Counted from the stretch's first letter, positions 9,191-19,032 are shown. The stretch: 64,000 nt of DNA from Algoriphagus iocasae (GCF_014206875.1 NZ_JACIJO010000002.1:434001-498000); one strand, 5' to 3'. Translations and numbers: made by a program. Notes: generated by a model not told the origin, from the letters alone.

Positions 9191-10365
9191 AATGGCGCTC
9201 CATGCGTGTTTTTCACAATAAACTCTGCCAGTTTCGGGAGGTTTTTAATTAATCTACCGGCCAAGACTGAACTGTTTTTTGTCCCAAAAAGTAGTTGGGC
9301 TTTTCTACCCACCCAAAGTCGTCTTTGAAACAGTTTTTCCCATTCTCGTCGGTATTTTTCCTCAACCAATTTTCTTTCTCCGCCAGCTAAGATGCATTCC
9401 GCAGCAAGTTTTCCAGATTGGATCGCCATTGCCATTCCATTTCCACAAAGTGGAGTAATCAAACCAGCAGCATCACCAGCCATCAACACATGGTTTTCAA
9501 CAGGCTTTTTGGGTTCAAAATTTATCTCATTGATAACCTCAGGTCTTTCCAATAAAAATTCACTTTCTGAGAATAAGGACTTCAAATAAGGATTTCGCCA
9601 AAGGATTTCCTTTTCCATTTCCTCCAAAGAGCCGTATTCCCTCAACTGATCCCTACTTCCTAAATAGCAAATATTAAACTTCTCCTCCTCAATTGCATTA
9701 ATTCCGCAATACCCTCCTTCGAAATTATGTAGGGCCACTGTATCTCTAAAAAAATCAGTTCTGACATGGTATTTCACTCCGATATAGGGACTCCTTTTTT
9801 CAATAAAAGGCCGATTCATAGCTTTGTCCAGCTTGGACCTTTTTCCAAAAGCCCCTATCACAAAATCAGAAACTAAGACAGTTCCGTCTGAAAGTTCGAG
9901 CTGAAACTGATTTTCACTTTCTTGAAAATTGATGTCAAAAACCTGAATCCCTGTTTTGATTTCAACTCCCACTTTTTTGGCTTTCTCAAACAAAAAATGG
10001 TCAAATTCATATCGGCTGACTCCAAACCCACCTAGGTCTAAAGGAAGAGTCACAGGATTTCCTAGGGTATCAGAAAACAAAAAATTCTTTATCTCCGGAA
10101 GGTTCAGATTCCCGGGAAACAATCCTTCTCTTTTTAGAAAACCTTTGGCTTCATTGGATATATATTCACCACAAACACGGTGAAATGGGTAGTTCTTTTT
10201 TTCGATCAGAAGCGTGGAATGTCCGCTTTTGGCTAGCAAAAAAGCTGAAACCAAGCCTGCCAAACCTCCTCCTACGATAGCCACTGATGATTTATTGCCC
10301 ACTTGAATACCTTTAACTTTAGGATTAAACCGCTTATCAAATAGTATGTTTTGACAAGGACTCAA
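9187..10365 (-). CDS. FAD-dependent oxidoreductase (geranylgeranyl reductase-like)
   Basis: A flavoprotein of 392 residues at most. The FAD dinucleotide motif VGGGLAG is at 31-37, the CGEY motif of geranylgeranyl reductase/halogenase-like flavoproteins at 65-68, and the second FAD motif GDAAGLITPLCGNG near 295. It may hydroxylate the aromatic polyketide or reduce a prenyl chain; both activities occur in the family. No ATG is available upstream of the FAD motif. The frame opens at a TTG (10365), and GTG codons near residues 22 and 28 are alternatives, so the start is uncertain. It converges on the UbiA gene with a four-base overlap. Confidence 0.88.
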   Translation of the reverse strand: MSPCQNILFDKRFNPKVKGIQVGNKSSVAIVGGGLAGLVSAFLLAKSGHSTLLIEKKNYPFHRVCGEYISNEAKGFLKREGLFPGNLNLPEIKNFLFSDTLGNPVTLPLDLGGFGVSRYEFDHFLFEKAKKVGVEIKTGIQVFDINFQESENQFQLELSDGTVLVSDFVIGAFGKRSKLDKAMNRPFIEKRSPYIGVKYHVRTDFFRDTVALHNFEGGYCGINAIEEEKFNICYLGSRDQLREYGSLEEMEKEILWRNPYLKSLFSESEFLLERPEVINEINFEPKKPVENHVLMAGDAAGLITPLCGNGMAMAIQSGKLAAECILAGGERKLVEEKYRREWEKLFQRRLWVGRKAQLLFGTKNSSVLAGRLIKNLPKLAEFIVKNTHGAPF

Positions 10366-10400
10366 TCGTGAAAATGAAGTTTATTTTTGACGGTTAATGA

Positions 10401-12944
10401 ATGCTTAAACTAATGAAAATTATGCAACCCAAATTACTACGGAGATTTACCTTGTTGCTTTGCATCTTAGGAGTCTTTATGCATGCGGAGGATTCTTTTG
10501 GACAAAAGAAGAAAAAGAAAAACTCCAAAAATGCTCCAGCAGTAACTTCTGCACCTGCAAAACCCGCCAATGGCGGTCCAAAGAATGGTCCAAAACCTTA
10601 TTCTGAGGTGATCACCAAAGAAGCAAAATCCAAAGATGGATTATTTAAAGTTCATCAGATCGAGGATAAATATTACTATGAGATTCCTGAATCCATGTTT
10701 GGAAAGGATATGCTCATGGTGACTACAATCGCCAAAACTGCTGATGGAATCGGCTATGGTGGCGAGCGTACCAACACCTTAATGCTTAGATGGGAGAAAA
10801 ACGAAAATGATGTTTTACTGAAAGTAGTTTCCGTAAACAATTTTGCTGCTGATTCTTTACCGATCTCTATGGCAGTTAAAAACTCGAATTTTGAGCCTAT
10901 CCTTCAGAAATTCGATGTGAAGTCAAAAGCAACTGATTCTACTGGTGTAGTCATCGAAGCAACGGATTTATTCAGTAAAGATGTTCAGGCTTTGGGTTTA
11001 CCAAGAAATAGAAGAACTGGTTTCAAAGTATCCAGATTGGATAATGAAAGATCTTACATCAACCATATCCATACGTATCCAATCAACATTGAGGCAAGAT
11101 ATACTTTGACATATAATGCTGCTGAGCCTCCATCAAACAGTTCAACTGGTTTGATCACATTGGAGATGAATTCTTCTATGATTTTACTTCCAGAAGAGCC
11201 GATGATGCAAAGATTAGGCGACAGACGTGTTGGCTGGTTTAGCAGATCAATTGTGGATTATGGTTCTGATGCTCAAAAAGCTTCCAACAGAACTTTCCTT
11301 GACAGATGGAGACTGGAAGTGAAGGAAGAGGACATGGAGAAATTCAAAAGAGGAGAATTGGTTGAGCCGAAAAAACAAATTGTTTATTACATCGACCCGG
11401 CAACTCCTGAGAAGTGGGTTCCATATTTAATTGCAGGCGTAGAAGATTGGCAGGCAGCTTTTGAAGAAGCTGGCTTCAAAAATGCGATCGTAGCTAAAAG
11501 AGCTCCAAGCAAAGAAGAAGATCCTGATTGGAGTCCTGAAGATGCACGCTATTCAGTGATCAGATATTTCGCTTCTGACATTCAGAACGCCTATGGACCA
11601 CACGTTTCTGATCCTAGAACAGGTGAAATCCTGGAATCAGATATCGGATGGTATCACAATGTGATGAACCTTTTGAGAAACTGGTTCTTTATCCAAACTG
11701 CTGCGATCAACCCAGATGCAAGAAGCGTCCAGTTCAAAGACGAAGTAATGGGTAGATTGATCCGATTTGTTTCTTCTCACGAAGTAGGTCACACCCTAGG
11801 TTTACCTCACAATTTCGCTTCTTCTCATGCTTATCCTGTAGAAAAGCTAAGAGATGCTGAATTTACCAAAGCAATGGGTACAGCTCCTTCTATCATGGAT
11901 TATGCGAGATTTAACTACATCGCCCAGCCAGGAGATGAAGGTGTAAGCTTAATGCCAAATGTGGGCCCTTACGATAAATATGCTATCGCTTGGGGTTATA
12001 GACCTATTCCGGATGCCAAAACTCCAGAAGACGAGCAAAAAACTTTGGACGAATGGATTACTTCAAAAAATGGTGATCCTGTTTACAGATATGGACGTCA
12101 AGGAAATAGCTACGACCCATCTGCACAATCTGAAGATCTTGGAGACAACTCTATGAAAGCTTCTGAATATGGTATTGCCAACTTGAAAAGAATTGTTCCA
12201 AACTTGGAAGAATGGACTGCTGAAAAAGACAAGCCGTTTAAAGATTACGAAGACTTGGAAGAAATGTACGGTCAAGTGGTAACACAATTCAATCGCTACA
12301 TGGGTCATGTGAGAACCAATGTTGGAGGTGTTTTGGAAGTATATAAGTCTTCTGGCCAGGATGAGGCTGTTTACACCCATGTATCTAAAGACATTCAAAA
12401 ATCAGCTGTTGATTTCTTGAATAAGGAGCTTTTTGCGACACCAACTTGGTTGATGAATGATGCGATCTTTGCTAGAACTTCAGATTTCGGAGCATTGGAA
12501 AGAATCAGAGGAGTACAGGCAGGCACATTGAATGGAGTGCTTGATTGGGGCCGTCTTGGAAGAGTCATTGAAAATGAAGCTCTAAATGGCGCTGAAGCTT
12601 ACAACATTATCCAATTATTTGATGATTTGAGAAAAGGTATCTGGACTGAATTACCAAGCGGTAAAACCATTGATGTACACAGAAGAGCATTGCAAAGAGC
12701 ACATATCGAAAGACTTGAAACTTTGTTGAATGAAGATGAACCTAGTGTCCCAGCTGCATTCAGAAGATATGTAGGTCCACAGATCAACGCTTCTCAATCT
12801 GACATCAGACCTGTGGTAAGAGGGGAATTAAAAACTCTTCAAAGACAGATTAATGGTGCGATTGGAAGAACATCAGATTCCATGTCTAAGCTTCATTTGC
12901 AGGACCTTTCTGCAAGAATCGATGATATTTTGGATCCAAAATAA
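10401..12944 (+). CDS. Secreted zinc-dependent metalloprotease (DUF5117/DUF4953 type)
   Basis: An 847-residue exported protease. A hydrophobic signal segment (about residues 10-30) ends before a lysine-rich stretch KKKKKK. The metzincin-like zinc motif HEVGHTLGLPH is at residues 460-470, giving His460, His464 and His470 as ligands and Glu461 as the catalytic base. A later SIMDY sequence is compatible with a Met-turn. The N-terminal part corresponds to the DUF5117/5118 region of this Bacteroidota family. Additional ATGs at 10413 and 10422 are possible starts. The physiological substrate is unknown. A terminator follows. Confidence 0.9.
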   Translation: MLKLMKIMQPKLLRRFTLLLCILGVFMHAEDSFGQKKKKKNSKNAPAVTSAPAKPANGGPKNGPKPYSEVITKEAKSKDGLFKVHQIEDKYYYEIPESMFGKDMLMVTTIAKTADGIGYGGERTNTLMLRWEKNENDVLLKVVSVNNFAADSLPISMAVKNSNFEPILQKFDVKSKATDSTGVVIEATDLFSKDVQALGLPRNRRTGFKVSRLDNERSYINHIHTYPINIEARYTLTYNAAEPPSNSSTGLITLEMNSSMILLPEEPMMQRLGDRRVGWFSRSIVDYGSDAQKASNRTFLDRWRLEVKEEDMEKFKRGELVEPKKQIVYYIDPATPEKWVPYLIAGVEDWQAAFEEAGFKNAIVAKRAPSKEEDPDWSPEDARYSVIRYFASDIQNAYGPHVSDPRTGEILESDIGWYHNVMNLLRNWFFIQTAAINPDARSVQFKDEVMGRLIRFVSSHEVGHTLGLPHNFASSHAYPVEKLRDAEFTKAMGTAPSIMDYARFNYIAQPGDEGVSLMPNVGPYDKYAIAWGYRPIPDAKTPEDEQKTLDEWITSKNGDPVYRYGRQGNSYDPSAQSEDLGDNSMKASEYGIANLKRIVPNLEEWTAEKDKPFKDYEDLEEMYGQVVTQFNRYMGHVRTNVGGVLEVYKSSGQDEAVYTHVSKDIQKSAVDFLNKELFATPTWLMNDAIFARTSDFGALERIRGVQAGTLNGVLDWGRLGRVIENEALNGAEAYNIIQLFDDLRKGIWTELPSGKTIDVHRRALQRAHIERLETLLNEDEPSVPAAFRRYVGPQINASQSDIRPVVRGELKTLQRQINGAIGRTSDSMSKLHLQDLSARIDDILDPK

Positions 12945-12965
12945 GATCAACTTAATGAATGGAAG

Positions 12966-12988
12966 AGGCTCCTTTTTGGAGCCTTTTT
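12966..12988 (+). terminator. Rho-independent terminator
   Basis: AGGCTCC (12966-12972) pairs with GGAGCCT (12978-12984) over a five-T loop, with a T-run after it. It separates the protease gene from the Fur-family gene. Confidence 0.8.
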
Positions 12989-12991
12989 CAT

Positions 12992-13026
12992 TTTAGCGCT
13001 TAGAATTTTTCTTGTAATTTAGCGCT
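12992..13026 (+). promoter_or_regulatory. Paired TTTAGCGCT repeats upstream of the Fur-family gene
   Basis: TTTAGCGCT occurs at 12992-13000 and again at 13018-13026, 26 bases apart in the same orientation. Each contains the palindrome AGCGCT. The second copy overlaps a -7-like TAATTTAG at 13015-13022 and ends 14 bases before the Fur-family ATG. The placement suggests an operator, perhaps for autoregulation; this is inference. Confidence 0.4.
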
Positions 13027-13040
13027 GAAACAAAAAACCC

Positions 13041-13451
13041 ATGAGTTCTCCACTTTCCATATTACAAAGTCATAAACTCCGGATCACCGATTGCAGGCTG
13101 GAAATCATCCGTGAATTTCTGGATAAGCAAGTTGCCTTATCTCATGCCGATTTGGAAGGAAGTCTCGACAATCAATTTGATCGGGTGACGATTTATAGAT
13201 CTTTAAAGACATTTTTAGATAAAGATGTCATTCATAAAGTGCTTGATGATAGTGGCGGTGCTAAATATGCACTTTGCTCCCACGAAGAACATGAAGAGCA
13301 CAGTCATGAACATGTGCATTTCAAATGTGAAGTTTGTGGAGAAACGACTTGTTTGGAATCAATTACCCTTCCTTCCATTAAACTTCCCAATGGATTTCAG
13401 AAAAAAGAAATGAGTTTATTAGTACAGGGGATTTGCGAAAAATGCCATTAA
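13041..13451 (+). CDS. Fur-family transcriptional regulator
   Basis: A metal-responsive DNA-binding repressor of 136 residues. The N-terminal winged helix includes the recognition region DRVTIYRSLKTF (about 48-59). A His-rich hinge HEEHEEHSHEHVH (81-93) and two structural-zinc Cys pairs, Cys96/Cys99 and Cys132/Cys135, follow. These features fit the Fur/Zur/PerR superfamily. The particular metal cannot be assigned. It lies between a terminator and a convergent small membrane-protein gene, overlapping the latter by four bases. Repeats just upstream may be its own operator. Confidence 0.92.
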   Translation: MSSPLSILQSHKLRITDCRLEIIREFLDKQVALSHADLEGSLDNQFDRVTIYRSLKTFLDKDVIHKVLDDSGGAKYALCSHEEHEEHSHEHVHFKCEVCGETTCLESITLPSIKLPNGFQKKEMSLLVQGICEKCH

Positions 13452-13675
13452 AGTTCAATCGGCTCAGGCCTTGAACTACGAGGCACATCAGAAGGCCAGA
13501 TCACACCAGGAGGCAAATCAATTTTAGGCGGAGTCAAATTCTCCACTCCTCCATCTCCATCATCTCCGTTACTGTCCCGCTTTTTCAGAGAGTTGCGAGT
13601 CAGGGTGGCTACAAAGTAAATCAAGATCACATAAGCCAACCCGCAGAGCACCAGATCTATTACTAAACTACTCAT
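13448..13675 (-). CDS. Small single-span membrane protein
   Basis: A 75-residue protein with one N-terminal transmembrane helix (about residues 4-24), a basic patch (RNSLKKR) and a Pro/Asp-rich hydrophilic tail containing several PP and acidic clusters. It overlaps the 3' end of the Fur-family gene by four bases on the opposite strand. No family is recognised. The clear helix-plus-tail layout supports a real gene. Confidence 0.55.
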   Translation of the reverse strand: MSSLVIDLVLCGLAYVILIYFVATLTRNSLKKRDSNGDDGDGGVENLTPPKIDLPPGVIWPSDVPRSSRPEPIEL

Positions 13676-13823
13676 GGCTAAAAATTTTATTTAAGATAAT
13701 CCAATACATATTTTAAATCAATGCCTTTTGCAAATTGTTTCTTAGAAATCATGCTTTTATGATTTTATTCGACTTGTTTAATCCCTCGGATACTAGGATA
13801 TTTGCGCACTGAAAATAAAAGTG

Positions 13824-14297
13824 ATGATAGTAAAGACGAAAAAATACCAACTGGAAACAGGAACTTATATTAAAATGGGATTAGTCAGCATTCTCAAAGA
13901 GCAGTGGTGGGTAATCCTAATTGCTTTGGCGATCATGTGTGGCTATTTCTGGATTCCTTCTATTTGGTGGATTATAGGAGCATTGATAGCCTATGGATTG
14001 TATGTGTTGTTTTGGGCAATCCAATTTACCGGAGTCACCCAAATGGAGCAAAATAAGACCATCTTCGAAAAAATGGCTTATGAGATCGATAGCCGTCAGA
14101 TTTTAATGAAAATTAATACCCGTCAGGGAATGCCTGTTCAGTGGAACATGATCAAAAAGGCTGAGATCAGAAAAGATGCTTATGTGCTTTATTTATCCAA
14201 AGCTCAATTTATACACCTCCCATTCCGTATTTTCAATTCTGAAAATGAACGAAAGTTTATGGAGACGATCTTGAAAAGAAAAGAATTAATCAAATAA
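13824..14297 (+). CDS. YcxB-like membrane protein
   Basis: A 157-residue protein with two adjacent membrane helices (about 25-70) followed by a soluble domain ending with a YLSKAQFIHLPFRIF region, similar to YcxB-like C-terminal domains. Function is unknown; such proteins are often annotated only by this domain. I used the ATG at 13824 rather than the GTG one codon upstream. A strong terminator follows. Confidence 0.7.
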   Translation: MIVKTKKYQLETGTYIKMGLVSILKEQWWVILIALAIMCGYFWIPSIWWIIGALIAYGLYVLFWAIQFTGVTQMEQNKTIFEKMAYEIDSRQILMKINTRQGMPVQWNMIKKAEIRKDAYVLYLSKAQFIHLPFRIFNSENERKFMETILKRKELIK

Positions 14298-14314
14298 GTC
14301 TCACCTAAGAGATC

Positions 14315-14346
14315 AAAAAAACTCCCGGTTTCCCGGGAGTTTTTTT
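14315..14346. terminator. Bidirectional terminator
   Basis: ACTCCCGG (14321-14328) pairs with CCGGGAGT (14333-14340) over a TTTC loop, with six A before and six T after. It lies between convergent genes and should work on both strands. Confidence 0.9.
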
Positions 14347-14360
14347 GTTTTTAAGAAGAT

Positions 14361-15263
14361 TCAATAACCTTTTACATATTTCCTCCAATAGTGCTGCTCT
14401 TTGAAGCCCAATACTTCTTTGATCTTTCGATTTGAAAATAACGCTTCATGCTGTCCCAATTCACGAGAGATCGGTACTCCTGGAAAGAAACGCTTAGCCA
14501 ATTCTTTACTCGGAATAATCGCACCATTATGATCATTACCCGCGTTGAAGACCTGAAATCCCAAGCCATCTTTTTGAATACATAAATCTACTATCTGTCC
14601 CAGATCACGGGCATCTATGTAGCAAAAGGCATTTCTCCTTCGCACCTCAGGGTGCTTGAAGTAATGAGGAAATAGCTCCTCATATTCATGTGGCTCTATG
14701 ACATTACCGATTCTGAGGGCATAAATGTCATAGCCTGACCTTCTCTGAAAGGTCCGAGCAGTCTTTTCATTGACTACTTTGGACAACCCATAACTATCCA
14801 TCGGGTCCACATCGTAATCCTCTTCCAGTGGAAGCACTTTTGGATCTGTTTTACCATCTGAAAAGCAAACACCATAGGTGGTTTCAGAAGAGGCAATGAT
14901 GATTTTCTTAATGCCCATCTTCACTGCTGCTTCAATCACATTGTAGGTTCCAACCGTATTTACCCGAAAAGTTTCATTATCTGGATTGATCAAAATTCTT
15001 GGAACTGCAGCGAAATGTACCACTGCATCAAACTTTGGTACACCATTTCCATATTCCAACTCATCTAAACCGGCATAAGTGCGCATGGCATTAAACATCT
15101 GTCCGGAATCAGTGATATCTGCGATTAAATTATCGACTCCTGGATGATCCAGAGGTTTCAAGTCTAGATTTAAAACCCTATATCCTTGATCCAATAAGTA
15201 AGGAACTACATGTTTTCCTGCCTTTCCTGACCCTCCTGTAAATAGTATTCTCTTCTGTGTCAT
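14361..15263 (-). CDS. NAD(P)-dependent epimerase/dehydratase
   Basis: A 300-residue extended short-chain dehydrogenase. It has the N-terminal Rossmann motif GGSGKAG (10-16), an ASSETTYG stretch with the catalytic Ser/Thr region, and the YxxxK pair in YGLSK near residue 154. It probably acts on a nucleotide sugar or related sugar, but the substrate is not determined. It begins 26 bases downstream of the Tricorn-like protease gene on the same strand and may be its operon partner. Confidence 0.9.
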   Translation of the reverse strand: MTQKRILFTGGSGKAGKHVVPYLLDQGYRVLNLDLKPLDHPGVDNLIADITDSGQMFNAMRTYAGLDELEYGNGVPKFDAVVHFAAVPRILINPDNETFRVNTVGTYNVIEAAVKMGIKKIIIASSETTYGVCFSDGKTDPKVLPLEEDYDVDPMDSYGLSKVVNEKTARTFQRRSGYDIYALRIGNVIEPHEYEELFPHYFKHPEVRRRNAFCYIDARDLGQIVDLCIQKDGLGFQVFNAGNDHNGAIIPSKELAKRFFPGVPISRELGQHEALFSNRKIKEVLGFKEQHYWRKYVKGY

Positions 15264-15289
15264 TTAAATTAATACCCATCATGGGTTTT

Positions 15290-18200
15290 TTACTTCTTTA
15301 ATTGTTCCATAATCACTTCAATAGCCTTATCCAACTGCTTTTGATTTCCTTCCATTCTATCCACAAAATTTTCATTCACTCTAATATCTGGACTTACGCC
15401 TTCTTTTTCCAGATTTCTACCATCTAAGGTATAACAGCCCCATGAAGGTAGCCTGTAAAAGGAACCATCCACCAAGCCTTGGCCTGAGGTGAAAATGATC
15501 CAACGATAGGTTTCTGTTCCCACAATTGTCCCTAATCCCAATTCTTTAAAACCAGCAGCAGTCATTTCTGCGTCGGAAAGTGATTGCTCGTTTATCAACA
15601 ACACAATAGGCTTATCCGAAGGAGAAAAGTTTGGCTGGTTTGTTAACTCACCATCCCTGTATTTCCACTGCAAATACGCTCTTTGACTAAGGAATTGAAG
15701 GACTGGATCATGAACGTTTCCTCCAGTATTATAGCGAAGATCTAAGATCAAACCCTCACGATTTCCTTTATTGGAAACCATGTACTCCAAGAAATGTTGA
15801 AGTTCGCCTCCACCCATATTTTTCATATGGACATAAGAAATTTTATCTCCAGTTTTCTCATCCACATAGGCTTCGTTTTGATCCATCCATTCATCATAAA
15901 GCCAAGTTTTCAATGCTCCATAAGAAGTCGGGTGAACCTTCACTTTTACTTCTTCCCCTCCCCTTTTAAAAGTCATTTCCAATTCATTTGAAATCGTTGG
16001 TCCGACAAAAAATGAATTTCTGTTTTTGGACTTATCCACATTTTTACCATTTACAGCAATCAACTCATCACCGGGCAAAACTTCTGAAGTTTCTAAATCA
16101 AGTGGAGAGTCTTTTACCACTTTATCCACAATGAATGGATTGTCATTTTTAAAGACAATCCCAGTTTCCATAGAGCGGGTCCCTAAGTAAATATCATTTT
16201 CTGGACCATTGCTATTAAAACCAAAATGTGAGGTATTCAATTCTCCCAACATTTCATTGAAAATCAAGGTCAAATTGGCTCTACTGCGCACAAAGGGAAG
16301 GAATTTGGCGTATCGATCTCTCAACTCCTGCCAGTTTTCACCATGGAAATCACCGTCATAAAAGTTCTGCTCCATCCCTGCCCAAGCTTCGTAATACATC
16401 TGCTCAAATTCATCTTTCAGATTTTTTGAGAACTTCGCATCCAATTTTATCTCCTCTATTTTTCCACTTGATGGATCGAGTGTATTGACTTTTCCACTGG
16501 AAAGCAGATAAAGTTTATCCTTGATATCCACAATGTCAAACCCACCCATTCTTTGATCTCCGACTTTTTCTGTTTTGGGATTTTCAAAATCTTCTAAAGT
16601 AGTTTTCCACAATTTTGGAGTGCCTTCGTCATGATTAGAAATATAGAAAACTGTCGTCTTTCCATTCTTCTGATACACGTAAGGTGAAGACTGCTGACCG
16701 AAGGTTGGGCCTATCAATTCAAGCCTGTCCATAAAGTCCGAACCAGTAATTTTCACTTCCACTTGTTCGTCTTTTTTGTCCTCCTCCTTTTTATCTTTTT
16801 CTTCGAAAAGTTTATCCACTTCATCAGATTTAAAGAGCTCTGCAAATCTTTCCAATTTCATTCGATAAAGATGTGCTTCGGTAGTCCCATAGGGGTAACT
16901 TGGATGAATTCGATCAGAAACAAAATAAATGTATTTGCCATCTGGTGACCAAACAGGATTCGTTTCTGTTACTCTAGTTTCTGTTAGATTGATCGTCTTT
17001 TTACTTGGCCTATGGTACACAACTACCTCTCTTTCGAAATTTCTTATCGGAGAGAAAACCACATATTGATTATCCGGAGAAAAATATGGTTTCGGAGTAT
17101 ATAATCCCCATAGTTCATCTTCAACCAATGTAGTACTGGCCATGGATTTGAGATCAATTTCTCTCACTTCGTTTCTTCCACTGACATAGACCCCTAGACT
17201 TCTATCTTTATTTAATTCCAGATTTCGGTTTTTATCCTCATCGCTGGTCAACTGCTTTTCTTCGCCTGGATTTTGGGCTGAAATTGTAAAGAGGTTATGA
17301 TAACCTTTCACCGTTCGGGTATATAACAAGGTTTTGTTATCGGCTAACCACTTCACTTCCTCGACAGCTTCCTTAGGATCTGTTGGTATTTGCTTTACAA
17401 ATTTTCCTTTGATATCGGATATGAATAATACTCCTCTGGAAACGAAAGCCATCTTCTCTCCGTCCGGCGAAATGTCGAAGTAACTGACCTTCCCGCTGAC
17501 TTCAAGAGGAATCTCTTTTCCTAAGGTTTGATTTTGGAAAAGTGTAAATTTCGGTTGGGTTGTCTCTCCGGAAGCAACGTCATAAACATAAACCTGATAA
17601 TCCTTCTGAAAGACGATCTTTTCACCATTGGCACTTACTTTTGGCCACATCACGGAGCTTTCAAAGTCTGTCAACTGCGTTTTCTCGCCATCCTTCAATG
17701 TGTATAAATTATACTCCCCATTTGCTTCATCTGACATGAAGAAAACATTCCCATTCTGGTCAATCGTCACACCAAAATCTTTTCCTTCATAATCCGTGTA
17801 TTGTTTGTAAGCTTTTGTGGTTGGATTGTAAGATTTAATATCAGGGTTGTATTCACCTTTGTAACGCTTACGGTGGGCTAAATTTTTGCTTTCCCAGGTT
17901 TCATTAAAAAATATTTCGCCGGTTTTAGGGTTTTCTGCGGTGTTATGAACTGTATTAAAATAATGTGGGAACAATCGCTTGGGGGTCGCTCCGTCTAAAC
18001 CTATCTGAAAAGAGGTGTAACGGTTGTATCGATCTGAGTTGAAATAAATAGTTTTACTATCCCAGCTCCAGGATTCCACCTCATCATTAGCTTCATGATA
18101 TGTTAGTTGCTGAATTTCTCCACCCTCCATTGGCATGATGAAGACATCCATGTTTCCAAACTGTTCGGCTGAAAAGGCCAGCCATTTTCCATCAGGTGAA

Positions 18201-18418
18201 ACTGCAGGCAGCGTCTCTTCCCCATCCATAGCTGTGAGTCGTACAGCCTGACCTCCTGAAACAGGAACTTTCCAAAGATCTCCCTCATAACTAAATATGA
18301 TAATCTGACCGTCTGGAGTAAGGGTCGGTCGAAAAGTAAAAAATGGAGTTTCATTGGTCTGCGCATTTCCTGTAAATGCCAAGAACAAGGCAAAAAGCAA
18401 CAAAGATAGTTTTCTCAT
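15290..18418 (-). CDS. Tricorn-like S41 family peptidase
   Basis: A large exported serine protease of 1042 residues. The start at 18418 gives a normal signal peptide, MRKLSLLLFALFLAFTGNAQ; an upstream ATG at 18484 would add 22 residues ahead of it. The N-terminal half carries repeated PD40-type beta-propeller blades (for example LTPDGQ, VSPDGKWLAF, WSPDGKYIYF). A PDZ-like segment with LPGDELIAVNG follows, then the S41 catalytic domain with the NEQSLSDAEM nucleophile region. This order matches bacterial Tricorn homologues that trim peptides. The cellular location is probably periplasmic. Confidence 0.93.
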   Translation of the reverse strand: MRKLSLLLFALFLAFTGNAQTNETPFFTFRPTLTPDGQIIIFSYEGDLWKVPVSGGQAVRLTAMDGEETLPAVSPDGKWLAFSAEQFGNMDVFIMPMEGGEIQQLTYHEANDEVESWSWDSKTIYFNSDRYNRYTSFQIGLDGATPKRLFPHYFNTVHNTAENPKTGEIFFNETWESKNLAHRKRYKGEYNPDIKSYNPTTKAYKQYTDYEGKDFGVTIDQNGNVFFMSDEANGEYNLYTLKDGEKTQLTDFESSVMWPKVSANGEKIVFQKDYQVYVYDVASGETTQPKFTLFQNQTLGKEIPLEVSGKVSYFDISPDGEKMAFVSRGVLFISDIKGKFVKQIPTDPKEAVEEVKWLADNKTLLYTRTVKGYHNLFTISAQNPGEEKQLTSDEDKNRNLELNKDRSLGVYVSGRNEVREIDLKSMASTTLVEDELWGLYTPKPYFSPDNQYVVFSPIRNFEREVVVYHRPSKKTINLTETRVTETNPVWSPDGKYIYFVSDRIHPSYPYGTTEAHLYRMKLERFAELFKSDEVDKLFEEKDKKEEDKKDEQVEVKITGSDFMDRLELIGPTFGQQSSPYVYQKNGKTTVFYISNHDEGTPKLWKTTLEDFENPKTEKVGDQRMGGFDIVDIKDKLYLLSSGKVNTLDPSSGKIEEIKLDAKFSKNLKDEFEQMYYEAWAGMEQNFYDGDFHGENWQELRDRYAKFLPFVRSRANLTLIFNEMLGELNTSHFGFNSNGPENDIYLGTRSMETGIVFKNDNPFIVDKVVKDSPLDLETSEVLPGDELIAVNGKNVDKSKNRNSFFVGPTISNELEMTFKRGGEEVKVKVHPTSYGALKTWLYDEWMDQNEAYVDEKTGDKISYVHMKNMGGGELQHFLEYMVSNKGNREGLILDLRYNTGGNVHDPVLQFLSQRAYLQWKYRDGELTNQPNFSPSDKPIVLLINEQSLSDAEMTAAGFKELGLGTIVGTETYRWIIFTSGQGLVDGSFYRLPSWGCYTLDGRNLEKEGVSPDIRVNENFVDRMEGNQKQLDKAIEVIMEQLKK

Positions 18419-18472
18419 AACACGGTGGTTTTGGATTATTAAGCTTTTTAAAGTTAAAAAACCATCTTCAAT

Positions 18473-18500
18473 AAAAAAGCCCATCCAATGCGGACAGGCT
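18473..18500 (-). terminator. Terminator of the fasciclin gene
   Basis: Read on the minus strand, AGCCTGTCC (18500-18492) pairs with GGATGGGCT (18486-18478) including two G-U pairs, then a run of six T. It lies downstream of the fasciclin gene and just ahead of the protease gene. Confidence 0.75.
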
Positions 18501-18525
18501 CTTTAAAACGTGTTAAACAACTAAA

Positions 18526-19032
18526 TTACATCGGAGGCATAATCACTGTGTCAATAACATGCACTACGCCGTTATCAGCTTCAATGTCTGCCGCTGTAAC
18601 AGTCGCGTTATTGATCATTGCTTTGCCATCTTTTAATGTCACTTTAATCTCACTTCCTTCCACAGTCTTAGCCATTTGTCCATTCTTTAAATCTGAAGAC
18701 ATCACTTTACCTGGCACTACATGGTAAGTAAGAATTTTTACTAATTGAGCTTTGTTTTCTGGCTTTAATAAATTCTCAACCGTACCTGCTGGAAGTTTAG
18801 CAAAGGCATCATTGGTTGGAGCAAAAACCGTAAATGGTCCATCTCCTTTTAATACATCCACCAAATCTCCTGCTTTAACTGCAGCTACAAGTGTGGTCAA
18901 AAAATCCTGAGAAATTGCCAAATCAACGATATCCGCTTCGACTTTATTCTCATGAATTGTATTTGTTTTTGGGGTAAAAGATGAAACTACAAATAGCATC
19001 ATCACCATAATTAATGTTCCTAAATTTTTCAT
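18526..19032 (-). CDS. Fasciclin (FAS1) domain protein
   Basis: A 168-residue secreted protein with a signal peptide ([19 protein letters not shown]) and a single FAS1 domain from about residue 45 to the end. The domain carries the H1 motif [14 protein letters not shown] and the YHVVPGKV stretch ahead of H2. FAS1 proteins mediate adhesion or surface binding. It is monocistronic: its own terminator follows, and the divergent rlmH is upstream. Confidence 0.93.
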   Translation of the reverse strand: MKNLGTLIMVMMLFVVSSFTPKTNTIHENKVEADIVDLAISQDFLTTLVAAVKAGDLVDVLKGDGPFTVFAPTNDAFAKLPAGTVENLLKPENKAQLVKILTYHVVPGKVMSSDLKNGQMAKTVEGSEIKVTLKDGKAMINNATVTAADIEADNGVVHVIDTVIMPPM

